A stretch of DNA of 64,000 nucleotides. Origin: Cannabis sativa. Lineage: Eukaryota > Streptophyta > Magnoliopsida > Rosales > Cannabaceae. The notes below the pieces were generated by a model. It saw only the letters and a program-made list of their open reading frames with translations, was not told the DNA's origin and made no database searches. The position numbers and the translations under genes are program-made. Shown piece by piece: positions 20,281 to 32,936 of this stretch (its first letter is position 1; every line of letters begins with the position of its first letter). Location of the stretch: positions 10,971,850 through 11,035,849 of the forward strand of contig NC_083602.1 in NCBI RefSeq assembly GCF_029168945.1, in the 5' to 3' direction.

Positions 20281-23200
20281 TTAAAGCACTCCATCTTCTA
20301 TAATTTCTTCTAAAAATTGGTCAGCCCATTCCAAACGAATTTCATCAATTTCTTGTTTTGTATAAGTTTTTTTCCCATTCCACTGCAATGAGTAAGGTAA
20401 GTATTAGTTCATATAGTAGTATTTATAATAAAATAGAAAAATATTTTATCATAGTGTATATACCCCAAATATATATATATATATATAACTTACTTGAGTG
20501 GTTAGCCAATTGATAGGTCTAGAATTCATGGAAAATTACGCATGTATCTCATTACATAATATCCACACTCAAAATCCGATATTTGTTGAGGACACTGCAC
20601 ATATTTATGAAATAAAAACACATAAATATTTTAAAATTTATATAATAATTACTATATTGTTATATTAATGTAATTTTATTTTACAACTTACTTTTATAGA
20701 TTTCCATGTAATGCCAGACTTTTTTGGCTGCCTATTACTGGAAGCATTGTAGTAATCAAAAGTCCTAATAAACAAAAGAAATATTAAAATAATTTAAAAA
20801 ATAAAAATTAAATTAGACTAAACCATAATATTATTTAACTTACATTGCCATTAGAGATTTAATTTTATTAGGTGGGGGTAATCCAATTGAGTCAAGCCAA
20901 TAACATGTTTCACGCAATACATCAATAATTGCTAGCATCCAATGGTCTCTGTTGACCACCAAAGTAAGATATTATATGTAAGTCAAATATATTGATAACA
21001 TAAGTAGTTAACTAAATAATTCTTACCCAGTATTAACAGAAAGCAACCAAAATTGTCCCGCTTCTGTTCCTTCCATGCGATCTGCCATTGTCATTGCATT
21101 TTGTGCTTGACATGAATCCAAAGCTAAAATTGGATGAAAGAAACGAAAATATTGTGCTCGATTTGCCTTCACCAACTTTTCATGTAAGATCCTAAATATT
21201 ACAATTAGATTAATAAGGAAAAAATATTATTTAGTGCATTAAGTGTAATTTAAAGATAAATTTTTTACCTAATGTAAAATACTATGCAAGCAGCTCCAAT
21301 CCGTTTCATAGTGCCTAGATGAATTACATCAATAGGTGAAATATGTAAATATTCATCATTATCCAAAATTTCTGGGTCTATGACCATGGAAAAAGTGTGT
21401 GAAGCTTTTATAAATCGAACAGCTAGTAAAGCAGCTTTTACACCCTTTGGAGTGTCCTTAGGAATCTCAAATTTAATTGGAGAATCTCGCACTTCTTCTA
21501 AATTTGAGGACGATTTAGTGGGTTTTTGTGAAGATGAGGGTTGATCTTTTTCTTTACTTGGCTCCAGTTGCGTGAAAAAACTATTTTGTTTATCCTGAAT
21601 CAAAAAAAAAATTGTTATAATTTATTTTAAAGACATGAAAAAAAATATATGTGAGAGTAAATTTATGTTCTAATAAAACCATTGATGGAATTCTGATTGG
21701 TGACTCTGATGATCGTTCCTCTAATAATCTGCCTTGTTGTGATTCATAGAATATTTTCATATTCTCTTGAACGATTCTTGCAACATTATTATCTTGATCC
21801 TTCCTTAGATCTTCAATGATTTTCTCTAATTTGTCCAAACGTTCTTCTTCAATCTCTTTATGTTTGGATGATAATTCCACTGAGATCTTTTTTCCAGGTG
21901 TAGGACCTAAACCTCGTAACCAACCGTATTTTCCTTCACCTAACACCTGCCTATATATAGCAGCCTCATCAACTACTAGTAGCAAGCCATCTTCAAATTG
22001 AATAAGTTTGTCTCGTCGCAACTCAACCATTTCATTCTACAATAACAATAAAATAATGAATTATTACTTTTACAAAAACGATTAAATAAAATTACTAACT
22101 TTTAAAGTTAACATACATATTTTTCCTTGGCTATTTCGTTGATCCATCCATTCTCAATCGTATAATGAGTTTTTCGAAACATTTCGATCTCTCCACACTT
22201 CATAGTTTGTTGTTGTACTTCATCACCTATGCTTTGTTTTGATTTCTGTAATACATTTAAATAATAAATAAAATTAAAATATAATAATATTTTAATGCTA
22301 TTATACGAAAAAAAAATACTACCTCTTCATGTAAGTATTGAATAAAGGATTTTGTTCCACCAGAATGCATAAAAGAAACTTTTGCTCTATTTTTAGAACA
22401 CTGCGGTGACTTTTTCTACATAACATATTTCATGTCAGTATTAAGAATTTAAAAGTATTAAATGTGTACAAATTGAAGAAATATTATGATACCTTCCATT
22501 CTTCATTAGAAAAACAGTTTTTACACATCCATTCCCAGTCTTCGTCTGTTAGCACCAACTTTTTAGGTCGATTTTCTAATGGATTTTTACCTTCCTCGAT
22601 AAGAGATTTGTATTTACTGTGGCATTTGTTACGGTAGCCCCTATATCTCTCTTGACAATAGTGATTGCAAATAGTTTCGAGGTATGGATCTTTTTTAAAA
22701 TCTATGTAAAAGATGTCCTAAAAAAAAGATAATTATTAAATGAATTATAAAATTATAGCTTTATGTACATAAAAATTGTATTATAAATATGTATACCATG
22801 ATGCGAGCATATACAGCTTTCTTATCTTCTGGAGGAATTTTGGCCCAACCACTATACTGAAGTGGAGCATGATGACGTACTTTTACACCAACAGTGTTTC
22901 CAAATATAGTTGCATTTGGCCCATACACTCTAAGTTCACCTTTCCTATAAGAAATTATTTTCTTACTTGTATCATTTTTTGATGAACGTCTAACTCCATC
23001 CCCACGAGTAGGGCCACGGGTGTTCTTCTTTGACTCTGTCCATAATTACAATATAATTTGTGATATAACTATATTTATGTATATATTATCTTAATTAAGT
23101 CATGCATGTATGAACAGTTGTACCTAACAATTCTTGAATTTCATCATCAGATGGTGTTGTTGAATCTTCATTTGGAGAACAAGGCACAGGAGGTGGAGAT

Positions 23201-23292
23201 TTTGTAGATGTTGAATCATTATTATATGTCTTCTTTGGACCAAATGACCTTGTACGGCTTAATGGTAGATCACGTGACTTCTTATTTGACAT
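20281..23292 (-). CDS. Transposase_24 / Ulp1-like protease gene of CACTA
   Basis: Twelve exons fit GT-AG rules and phase: 23292-23124, 23035-22797, 22717-22493, 22415-22323, 22245-22117, 22036-21680, 21594-21269, 21191-21027, 20948-20844, 20764-20692, 20594-20494, 20382-20281. Exons 2-6 match plant Ptta/En-Spm Transposase_24 proteins (TRGPTRGDGVRR, QYSGWAKIPPEDKK, NRAKVSFMHSGGTKSF, VLGEGKYGWLRGLG). Exons 8-11 form a C48/Ulp1-type cysteine protease: His in DHWMLAII, Asp in YWLDSIGL, Gln in QCPQQ, Cys in FECGYYVMRYM. Exon 11 is 101 bases where the phase needs 99 or 102, so the frame breaks just after the catalytic Cys (about 20530-20545) and the last 33 codons are lost. It lies downstream of the TNP2 gene in the same orientation. 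It should bind the subterminal repeats; the protease role is unknown. Confidence 0.78.
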
Positions 23293-23434
23293 GACTGTAA
23301 AGCTGAAAAATACAAAATTAATTAGTATTGCATGTAACAAATTTTTATATTGAAAAATTAAAAAAACAAAAAATTGACGCACTTTATACTTAATTAGTTT
23401 TATCACTCAATATTATATCTTCAGAATCATCAAG

Positions 23435-26400
23435 TTACGGTTCTTCTTCTGTATCATCATTGTGATTTATTGGAATATCACTAAATACTCCATCATCACA
23501 TTCTATATCTTCGATATCATCCCGAATAAGATTGATATTACTTATTGTTGAATCAAAATTTAAATCAATATTATTCGAAAATTCTTCTTGATATGCTTCA
23601 GAACCGATGATAGTGGGATCTTCATCATCATCTTCACCATGATCTGGCTTTGGTGGTATATCCCAAATGTGGCGATGATTCACTTTCTGCACTACTTTCC
23701 AATCTTTATTTTTTTTAATATCATCTAAATAAAAGACTGAACATACTTGATTAGCAAGAACAAATGGTTCATCTTCAAACCATTTTGAGCTAATGTTTAT
23801 ACTAGTAAAATGATACTCAGTATACATTTTATTCCCATTGGTATTGTACCAAGAACATTTGAACAATACAACTGTATTCCAATAGAGGTAGTGTACTTCC
23901 CAAATTTCATCAATGACGCCGTAAAAATTACACATTTTTCCTTCATATTCTGCTTCAACCAAAACACCATGATTTTGAGTTGTACGTTTTTCATCTCGAC
24001 TTTTTGTATGATATCGAACTCCATTAACCATACAACCATCATATGAACAAACCAACAAATCAGGTTGCACTGCAATTGCATACAAATCTTCTACTGCTTG
24101 ACCAGAAGTTGTTTCGTTCATTTTTTTTATCTGTGAATATTTCAAATTTCATATTGTCATTTTATGATGCAAACACAAATTTATGTTATAAGATATTTTA
24201 ATTTATATTTTATACTTACTTTATTTTCAAACCATCTTGAAAATTCATTTTTTTGTACTTGGTCAATGTCGGAAAATCCTTGAGATTGTAAGAATAATCT
24301 ATGTTCTCTGTTTTCATAACAAGTACTATGAAATATTAATTTTATGCTAAAACATAAATATTATAATATTTGGGAAGAAAAAACAAATTAACTTACGTTA
24401 AGTATGTGTCTAACTCAGGACAATTATTCAAAATGTACCATTGAACTTGGTTTCGTTCCTCTTGAGTTAGTGTGAAAGATGATTGTTTGCCAAATGGTCT
24501 TGTAGGCATGTTGAATATAGACAAGGTAGATTCTTTTCTGACGCCAAGGTTTTCAGAATTACGATCAGGGCGATTAAATCGTGTCTCTATTCCACGAAGA
24601 TACATGGAACAAAAATTTAATGCCTCGGTAATAATGTATCCTTGAGCAATACAACCTTCAGGTCGAGCTTTGTTCTTTACATATTTCTTTAAATGACCTA
24701 ATTCCCTGAAATTTATTATGTTTTCAATGTATAATTTAAAAATATTGTACTCAACAATTATCGAATAATACAAATTTAACTAAAATACAATTTATGATAC
24801 CTTTCGATTGAATACATCCATCGCATTTGTACTGGACCTCCCAACTTAGCTTCTAATGGCAAATGCACCGCAAGATGAATCATCACATCAAAGAAAGCAG
24901 GAGGAAAAATACTTTCCAATTTACATAAGGTAAGTACAATGCCCTCTTCCAATTCATCTAAGTCTTTCACATTTAATGTCCTCGCACATAGTTTTCTAAA
25001 GAACAATGATAACTCAGCAATTGCATCCATCACCTTTTTATTCAAATATGGCCTTAAACCAATAGGTAACAACCTTTGCAGTAAGATATGACAATCATGG
25101 CTTTTCAACCCAAATAATTTTCCATCTTTCATGTTAACATTTCGAGAAATATTTCCTGCATATCCATCAGGAAATTTTACAGATTTTATGAACGTACAAA
25201 ATTCTTGTCGTTCCTTTGCCGATAGTGTATAACATGCTACTGGTTTCAACCATTTATTCCCTTTCTTTTTCATGTGTAGCTGCTTCCGAATATTTAAGTC
25301 TTGTAAATCAAGTCTTGCCTTTTCAGTATCCTTAGACTTCCCATCGATACTAAATATTGTACCGACCACACTCTCACATATATTTTTTTCAATATGCATC
25401 ACATCCAAATTATGTCTTAGTTTTAACTTAGGCCAGTATTCTAACTCCCACAAAATACTTTTTCGCCTCCAGTTTGTTTTGTTTTCATAAGATGCATCCT
25501 TCATTTGTTGCTTATCTTCCTTAATGATCTTATCATTTTTCCCTGGCCTACATTTCCATAAACCTTTTACTTTGTCCAAGATTTCATCTCCTGTTAAAAT
25601 TCTTGGAGCCGAACGTCTTTCAATTGTGCCATCGTACTCTTTATCATTGCGCCATTGGTGGTTCAGACTCAAATATCGACGATGACCCATGAAACATGTT
25701 TTTCCTCTTACTCGAAATGAAGATGTGTCTTCCTCACAAACAGGACAAGCCTTATACCCTTGAGTGCTATACCCAGACACAGTACCATATGCTGGAAAAT
25801 CATTAATCGTCCATAATACTGCAGCACGCATTGTAAAATATTCTTGGTCAACAATATCAAAAGTACGCACCCCATTTTCCCATAATTCCTTGAGCTCATC
25901 AATTAGAGGTTGTAAAAAGACATCTATGTCTTTTCCTGGAGCACTGGGTCCTGGAATTAGTAATGCCATCATTACGAATTCTCGTTTCATACATTTCCAT
26001 GGAGGCATGTTATATGGCATTAGCAACACTGGCCACATACTATGTGCGTTTGATAAATCACCGAATGGATTGAATCCATCTGTTGCAAATCCCAACCTAA
26101 CATTTCTAGTTTCTTTTGCAAAATTAGGATATTGTCGATCGAAATCCTTCCAGACTTCTGCATCAGCTGGGTGTCTAAGTTCACCATCAATATCAACACG
26201 TTCTTCCTTATGCCACCTCATATCAGTTGATGTATGGCGAGACATAAAAAGTCGTTGTAGACGTGGAGTTATGGGAAAATATTGCATCTTTTTGTATGGG
26301 ATCTTCTTGCCTTTAGTTCCTTGAAATTTGTATCGTTCATGATCACATACAGGACATCTTTCAGCATTTTCATTCTCTTTCCAAAATAAAGCACAATTGT

Positions 26401-27079
26401 CCTTACATACATGAATGGTTTCATATCTTAAACCAAGATCACGCAACATCTTCTTAGCCTCGTAATATGACCGTGGAATCTTATTGTCTTTGGGAAATGC
26501 TTTCCAAAGTAAGTCCAACAACAGATCAAATGATTTGTTACTCCAATCACACATCACTTTAATGTGCATTAGATTAACAATAAATGTTAAGCTCGAGAAT
26601 ACTGTGCATCCGGGGTACAACTCCTTTTCAGCTTCAGCAAATAAGTTAGGTAATGAATTCCTTGCATTGTTGTCGCCATTTGAATCTCCAAGGTTCACAA
26701 AATCACTATTTTTATGAGATTGATTAGCTAAATCCTCTAATGCTGGTATCATATCGTCATCATCTTCATCATCACTATCATATAATGTGTTGTCTTCCTC
26801 AACGATTGATCCTGCATTCTCTTCATCCTCGTGTATTTCTGTGATATCTTCCCCGTGGAACTCCCATAAAACATATTTTGTATAAAATCCTCTTACAAAT
26901 ATATGGCGCTCAATCGTCTCCAAGTCATAATAGTATAAGTTCATACATGAAACACATGGACATCGAATCTTATTTTCATCATTCAAGTGAAAGGATGATA
27001 ATTTGAGAAAAATTTTAAGTCCATTGAAAAACTCCTCCGATAATCTATCCTTTTGGAAAATCCAGTTCTTATCTATCAT
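23435..27079 (-). CDS. TNP2-like CACTA transposase, four exons, open
   Basis: The exons are 27079-24801, 24705-24397, 24307-24220 and 24130-23435, with phases 2, 2 and 0. Together they give 1123 uninterrupted codons, close to the usual TNP2 length. An N-terminal transposase-associated zinc-binding region comes first (C40, C42, C45, H59), then the Transposase_21 core (LRDLGLRYETIHVCKDNCALFW, a CPVC motif, GFATDGFNPFGD, the ACPVCEE zinc knuckle, HNLDVMHIEKNICES). DUF4218 spans the first splice (IHLAVHLPLEAKLGGPVQMRWMYS then KKYVKNKARPEGCIAQG), and DUF4216 follows (GVLVEAEYEGKMCNFYGVI, FKCSWYNT). The protein would cut and join the element's ends in the nucleus. No stop or frameshift was seen, so it could still act on related elements. 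Confidence 0.88.
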
Positions 27080-27385
27080 TTTTTATTTTATCTTCCGATA
27101 AACACGATGAATTATACTACAAGAAAAAATATTTAATATTAATAATTTTGATAAATATTATATTGTGTTTGAAAAAGTATATAAAATAATATAATAATAA
27201 ATAATATGATTTTTTTGTTTGGGTTGCTCTGGTAGTTTATATGTGAATTTTTGTTGCGATTTAGGTTGTTCAATTACTATGAGGGTTTCTATGTGAAATA
27301 ATGTGAAGATACAAAAAAAAAAATTATTTTCAAGTGTAAAATTAAAAAAATCCTATCAAATATTCTTTAGTTATTAAAAATTATA
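27080..27385. other. 5' flank of TNP2 gene
   Basis: AT-rich sequence upstream of the transposase ATG, presumably holding its promoter and leader. No clear TATA box stands out in this composition. Confidence 0.5.
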
Positions 27386-27847
27386 GGTGCCATTTGGTAA
27401 CACTTTTTTAATCACTTTTCAATTTTTAAAATTAGAAAAGTCAAAATATTTTTCAAAAACATATTCTATAAAACTATTTTTACTTTTCAATTTTTTTAAT
27501 TGAAAATTAAAATTTTAAAAACAAAAAAAATCACTTTTACTATTTTTTTAACAATTTTTTTAATCAATGTTTTAAACTCCGACTCAGACCCAAACTCGGC
27601 CCTAGCCCTGGTACCGAACTTAGCACCCGATCCGGACCCGGACCCAGACCCGACTTAAATAAAATAAAAAAACAAAATAAAAATAAATTTTACAGAACAC
27701 ACTTTTGTTTTCAGCTTTTAAAATTAAAAAACAAAAGTGGTTATAGAACACATTTTTGTTTTTCAAAAACAAAATTTTAAAAACAAAAATTCTACCTCAT
27801 TTTTGTAATTTAAAAATTAGAAAACACAATTGCTACCAAACGGCACC
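27386..27847. mobile_element. MITE with GGTGCC ends
   Basis: The inverted repeats are about 20 bp: GGTGCCATTTGGTAACAC at the left and the complement of GCTACCAAACGGCACC at the right. ATA flanks both sides (27383-27385 and 27848-27850) and is a plausible 3-bp duplication. The 462-bp interior is AT-rich and palindromic (AAAATTAAAAA and complement), apart from an 80-bp GC-rich GGACCC-type island at 27577-27655. Confidence 0.75.
27577..27655. repeat. Short GGACCC hexamer array
   Basis: About 13 degenerate hexamers (GACTCAGACCC, GGACCCGGACCC, AGACCC). They are the same motif family as the 500-bp array at 3299-3797, here inside a different MITE. Confidence 0.8.
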
Positions 27848-28212
27848 ATAGTGTATAAATTTTATTGGCACAACTAAAGTGACGATCTAATATTTCTTAT
27901 TTATTGTTGAAGTGTACAAATAAATTCATATTTATATTTATAATTGATAATTTATAGTTTATAGTTTCAACTCAAAAATAAGTACTACACAATTAAGTAT
28001 AAAGAATATAATACTAATTTTTATTTCAGATATATATACTTAATTGCTACTATTTTTAAAAATTAAAAGTTATGATACTCTAATTTTTTTAGTAATTAAT
28101 TACATTTGTCATTTAAAAATAAAGAGCATATTATATTTTTTTTTAAATAATGTCACTCAATTTATTTTTTGTTAAAAAAATATTTTTTAAAATAGATTAC
28201 ATTTTGGTAGGC

Positions 28213-28296
<84 letters not shown>
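28213..28296. repeat. TAA microsatellite, about 28 units
   Basis: An uninterrupted run of TAA. The poly-Ile frame on the minus strand is an artefact of it. Confidence 0.95.
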
Positions 28297-28297
<1 letters not shown>

Positions 28298-28369
28298 GAG
28301 TATATACAGTTGTATCAACGATAGCAGCTGTATCCCTAAACTGCTCGACATATATACTCGCAACTTAGT

Positions 28370-31300
28370 CGACAACTGCTCTAGCTCTCTCATTCTTTTG
28401 CCTAATTAAACTCTAAACAGCCTAAATCTGCCTCTCATGTATCAACCCTAAACCTAAAATCGATCTCAGTCTCTCCCTCTCGTTCTGCTCTGTTCGACTT
28501 CGGCGGGCAGTGCTCGTTCTGCTCTGTTCGAAATATTTGGAACAAAACAAGATACCAAAAAATATCCTAATCCAACAAAACTCAAACAAAACAAGCAAGA
28601 ATGATGTTCAAAAAGTTGACACCTGCCTCGCTCCGCAGGTAATTCAAAAATATTATTTATTTGGTTTAACTTTGATCGTTCTATGCTTTGGTTGTTGAGT
28701 TCAACCACCAATCTCTATTTAGGGTTGGTTCCACTTCTTTCTTTGTCTTTCTTGTTTTAATCTCTCTCAAAGGGAGGGCTCTTTCTCAATTTCATATAAA
28801 AATATTTGTCTTCTGTTTCGGTTTTTTCATTATTTACTACTACTCTTCTCTGGCTTTGCTTTATTTAATCATCTCATTTGTGTTCTGGTTTTTTTTTTTT
28901 TTTTGGCTGGCTAAGAATTTTGGATTGTGGTGGATTCTAAGAAAGTGCTCTACTAATGGAAGAAGGTAATTTTTATAAGTTTCATTATTATGTATATAAT
29001 TAACAATGGAAATTCTACATGAAGATCTTCGTTAGTTGATTTGATGTCAAAGAAATGTATGTTGATATAACTAGTTACTAGGTTTTATGGAGGGGATGGG
29101 GGTAATATTTAGTAAGGGAAACACCGCATATGAGAATGCTTATATAAATATATCATTATGAGTTGGTAGACTTATACCCTTTTTGAGAATTTAATTGAAG
29201 TTCGATGTAAAACTAAATGCCTAATGCCCTAAAAAAATTGAGGGTAATTTTATGTTAAGCACTAAGTAGTGGGGGCAGGGGAATTCATCCAAAATCTGGT
29301 TCTTTGGCCTTTATAGTTGTGGAATGGCTTTGGCAGTTGTAGATTTTGGTACAATGTCGCTCGATTGTGGCTTTGGATTGCAGCGACTATGTTGCGGCTA
29401 GTAGATTTTTATTGAGGTATATTTTTAGTATCTTGATTGATGAAAAATTTCCAAGGTTCATGATGATTGTTAATTGTTTATTGAGGCATGTTTTGTTTAA
29501 ATATATGATTCAGATTTAAATATTTATTTTTATCTCTGTTCATGTTATTTCTAATTTAGAAGATTGTAAATTCATTAGCCCAAGAAAGAACAACTATACA
29601 GATTCAAAAACGAAGATAATTAATCCATGTCAATTCTATATTTCCTAGTTGGTTTCAATGCATATTGTTTTAGTGAAATAGTATAGAAATTTATTCAAAC
29701 CTGTTTGTGTGTACTGACTCCTTGTATCCTTTTTGAAATTCTTTGAAACACCTCACCAGTTGAAACACCTGAAGGGATTTTTTAATTAACAATCTAATCA
29801 ACGCAAGATTATAATGCCAATCATGATATATATCAAATATCATTTAGCTCATACCTTAACAACTATGGCACTGAATTGCTCTTCAGATTTGTTGAGACTT
29901 GAGGCAAATTAAGTTTCTTTTGAGAGAAAAAAAATACAGTACTGTGAATAGAGTAATGAAAAAAATGATGATAAAAATTAATGTATAGACACGGTATATA
30001 TTTAAAATCAAATTCAAATTTTAATTTTTGAAATACTTATTTGTAATTTTGTTATTTCTAAACCTTGTTTTGTGGGATACACGGATTGTTTGTTGTATAT
30101 ATGTTTTTTTTTTTTTAATTTTTTAGTTTTGGATAAACTAAATTCAATATTCTTCAAATTTTTGGTAAATTTTATAACTAAAATGTTCTACATTTGTGGT
30201 TTAATTATTTTTAGGTATAATTTTTAATTTAAAAAAAGATTAATAGATTTTTAAATATATTCTCCGCAGATATTTTTAATTGGGCTTTTTTTTACGAAAG
30301 ATGATAAGTTTCAATTTCATGATATGATTATGACATGTCTTTTTTATATTTTTTATTTTTTGAACAATGAAATTCATTAATATTTGTTTCTACGAATACA
30401 TGTTCCTGCTTATATTTGTTGAAGATTCCTCTGTTTGGAATTGTTTCACAATACCAGTGTGGATCAATAGGAATAATTCAATAGCCAAAGAAGAAATTGG
30501 GGATGATATTTTCCTGTCCTGTAGTTCTTCTGTTGTTCCTGGAGCTTAATATCATTGGACCACGATTTAACTCCTTTCATATGACTTTCAATTCCGCAGG
30601 GCTAGTAAGATGTGGTTAGATTAAAAAAAAGATATTATGTGAAGAAACATCTAATGAAGAAAGAATAGTTTATTATCAAATTACCACCTTATTGACTCAT
30701 GATTGAGTAGCATGGGTTATTGAAAACATTAAAATCCTAATTTAAAATCAATATAGCCAAATGTGGAAGAATTTTTCTAAACATTGTTATTTAATTGATG
30801 TCATCGAAAAGCAAATGGTCCATATTCTTGTTGATAGTTTTACTGTTGCACACATTAGTTTACTGCGATGCTACTACTAAAAACGATTGCTGACATACAA
30901 AATTAAATATAGAACTAAATATAGAGATATATCTTGACATTATTGATGAAATAGTTCAGAGAATACTATTTTGATTTGTGCATCAAAATTAGCGTATGTG
31001 GAAACATGGTAGGTATAAAGCTTAGGTCTGGTGGTTCAGTTGGGGTTATATTTTTTCTTTCCCTGGGTGAATCCAGAGATGTATGAAAAGGATTACGCTG
31101 ACTACTTCAATATGAAATGTATATGGTTCAAGTTTGACAATTAACATAGAGTTGTTACTTGTCTTATGTGTGGCAATTTTGCAAGTTCATTTTCAACCAA
31201 GTCATCCCTTTGACGGTACAGTAGTTATAGTTGGTCAACTTAACTTCACAATGATATTTCTGATAGTCTATTTTTCATATTCCGATTTATCTTCTCTATC

Positions 31301-32300
31301 TATCAGTTGTCTTGACTTTACCATTGTGTTGGTGGTTAATAACAGTATAATACTAAAACTGAGGGTAGTTTGAGTATGAAATAAGGTTACTGATGTAGCA
31401 GTTTAAATATTTTGTCATCATTTATCCCTAGTAATCTTATTTGTTTGTAAACAAGTTTCGATAAATTAGCCGATTTCATTACTAATCAATTTTGGAGATA
31501 AGTTTTAAGTTTGTGGCTTATATTTTTCACTTCTTAATTCTGTAAAATGGCTTAGGTTATCTCATGTTGTGGTTTATAGTCCATTGAAAACTCTACTTTT
31601 GTTGGTTTTCTCCAAACTGTTGTTAACTCCCATATATGGCTGGTCTCCTCCTATAATATTAAAGCCTCACTGTTTATTTTTTTTTTTGTTCTGTTATTAA
31701 TCTAATTAACCAATGAGTTTAATTTTATGTTAGTTTTCATTATATCTCATTCTTTTCCTATTTTAAATGCTGGAACTTTGAGGTTTCCCTATTTAAAAAA
31801 AAAAAGGGTGGTGTTTGCTAATGCTCTTAGAAGCACTATAGTGCAACACTTGCCATTGAATCTGCAATCCATGGAGACTCTTTAATATTCTAGAACTGTT
31901 GCTTTGTTAAATGCATTTGATGATCTAGATTAGACATATAGTATGTTATACATTACCTGGTGTCTTTTAATAGACTAGTCAGCTATTTTAGGTGTCTTTT
32001 ATCAGCCTATTGCCAGTCAGCTGTTTTTTGTGACATGTTTTGTGGTTCATCTTATTCAGGTGCTCTTATCTGGTGTAGTAATTTTAGAAGTTGCTATCTC
32101 GAAGGATTTACTTGTTTACTTGCTATCTAGAAGTTGCTATTTGGAAGGATTTACTTGATATCTGGTTTAGGTGTTTACCTTCACAACCCGACAACCCTGT
32201 AGCCGTATACCCTTCATGATCTGGTCAATTGGTGTTGTGAGAGTCCACGCATCACAAGAGGGCTCAATCTATTGTATAGCAAATATAAAATGTTTGGGGA
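28370..32300 (+). other. CACTA right arm, possible captured gene pieces
   Basis: This 4-kb stretch has a base pattern unlike the flanking transposon arms. It begins with a C/T- and G-rich leader (28380-28600) like a plant 5' UTR, then a short ORF starting ATGATG at 28601. That ORF ends at a GT splice donor, giving MMFKKLTPASLRR. A phase-compatible second exon can be drawn at about 28942-28967 (AAG acceptor, GTAATT donor). Later U-rich DNA looks intronic, and 30415-30549 holds another open stretch (TIPVWINRNNSIAKEEIGDDIF). I could not build a whole gene or name a family. Host-gene capture by the CACTA element is an inference; the region could equally be a leader of the TNP2 gene's neighbour or old unrelated repeats. 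Confidence 0.35.
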
Positions 32301-32589
32301 AGTACTAATAGATTGGTCGATCGGATATAAGCCAACATCCAAGATTGATTAGATTTTTATAGATTTGTGTATGCTATATATTTTAAATTATGTTAGAGAT
32401 TTTGTATTATCAACAATTTACTAGTTGAATTGTATATATATATATATAAGTTATTAATTCTATTAAAATGAGTTTTGCTATTTTAATTATTCTATAAATA
32501 TATAGTTAGAAATTCTGCATTAATGGAATAATTAAAATTAAATATTAAATATAAATTTGGTTGGAAAATCACATATAATTTAATTTAAA

Positions 32590-32925
32590 TTTATTTTGCA
32601 ACAAAATTTCAGTAGCAAAATTATTATATTTTTAAGTACTAAAATTGTATTTGTTACCAATTTTAAAGTGATTTGCTACCAAAATGTAGTAGCAAAAAAG
32701 TTTTAGTAGTCTTTCAAAGTAATTATTTTGCTACTAGATTAGATATTTTTTGCTACAAAAATATTAGTAGCAAATTTGCTACAAATTGTCTTGGTAGCAA
32801 AAAACTTTCAGCTACGGAGTATTAGCTACGAAGTAGCCACCAAAAAAAGTTAGTAGCAAAAAGTTTAATAGCTACCAAATAGGCATTATTTGCTACCAAA
32901 TTTTTTGTAGCTGAATATCTTTTTT
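32590..32925. repeat. CACTA right subterminal repeats
   Basis: The same GCTACCAAA/TAGCAAA motif family as at the left end is present in many inverted and direct copies, up to about 10 bp from the TAGTG terminus. Confidence 0.82.
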
Positions 32926-32936
32926 TTTTTTTAGTG

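Larger units (their letters stand above)
7039..32936 (-). mobile_element. CACTA (En/Spm) transposon, interrupted by gypsy
   Basis: The right end is a clean TAGTG (32932-32936) preceded by a long T run. The left end has lost its first bases (CCAAACAAGAAA instead of a CACTACAAGAAA-type end), seemingly by a small deletion at the target junction. Subterminal repeats built on GCTACCAAA/TAGCAAA occur in both orientations at 7056-7390 and 32590-32925. Inside are a four-exon TNP2 gene (23435-27079), a Transposase_24/Ulp1 gene (20281-23292), both on the minus strand, and a long right arm. Without the 12.3-kb gypsy insertion it would be about 13.6 kb. The damaged left end should prevent it from moving now. 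Confidence 0.82.

Noticed and set aside
28187..28393. Minus-strand ORF with a long Ile run
   Set aside because: Product of the TAA microsatellite; no protein character outside it.
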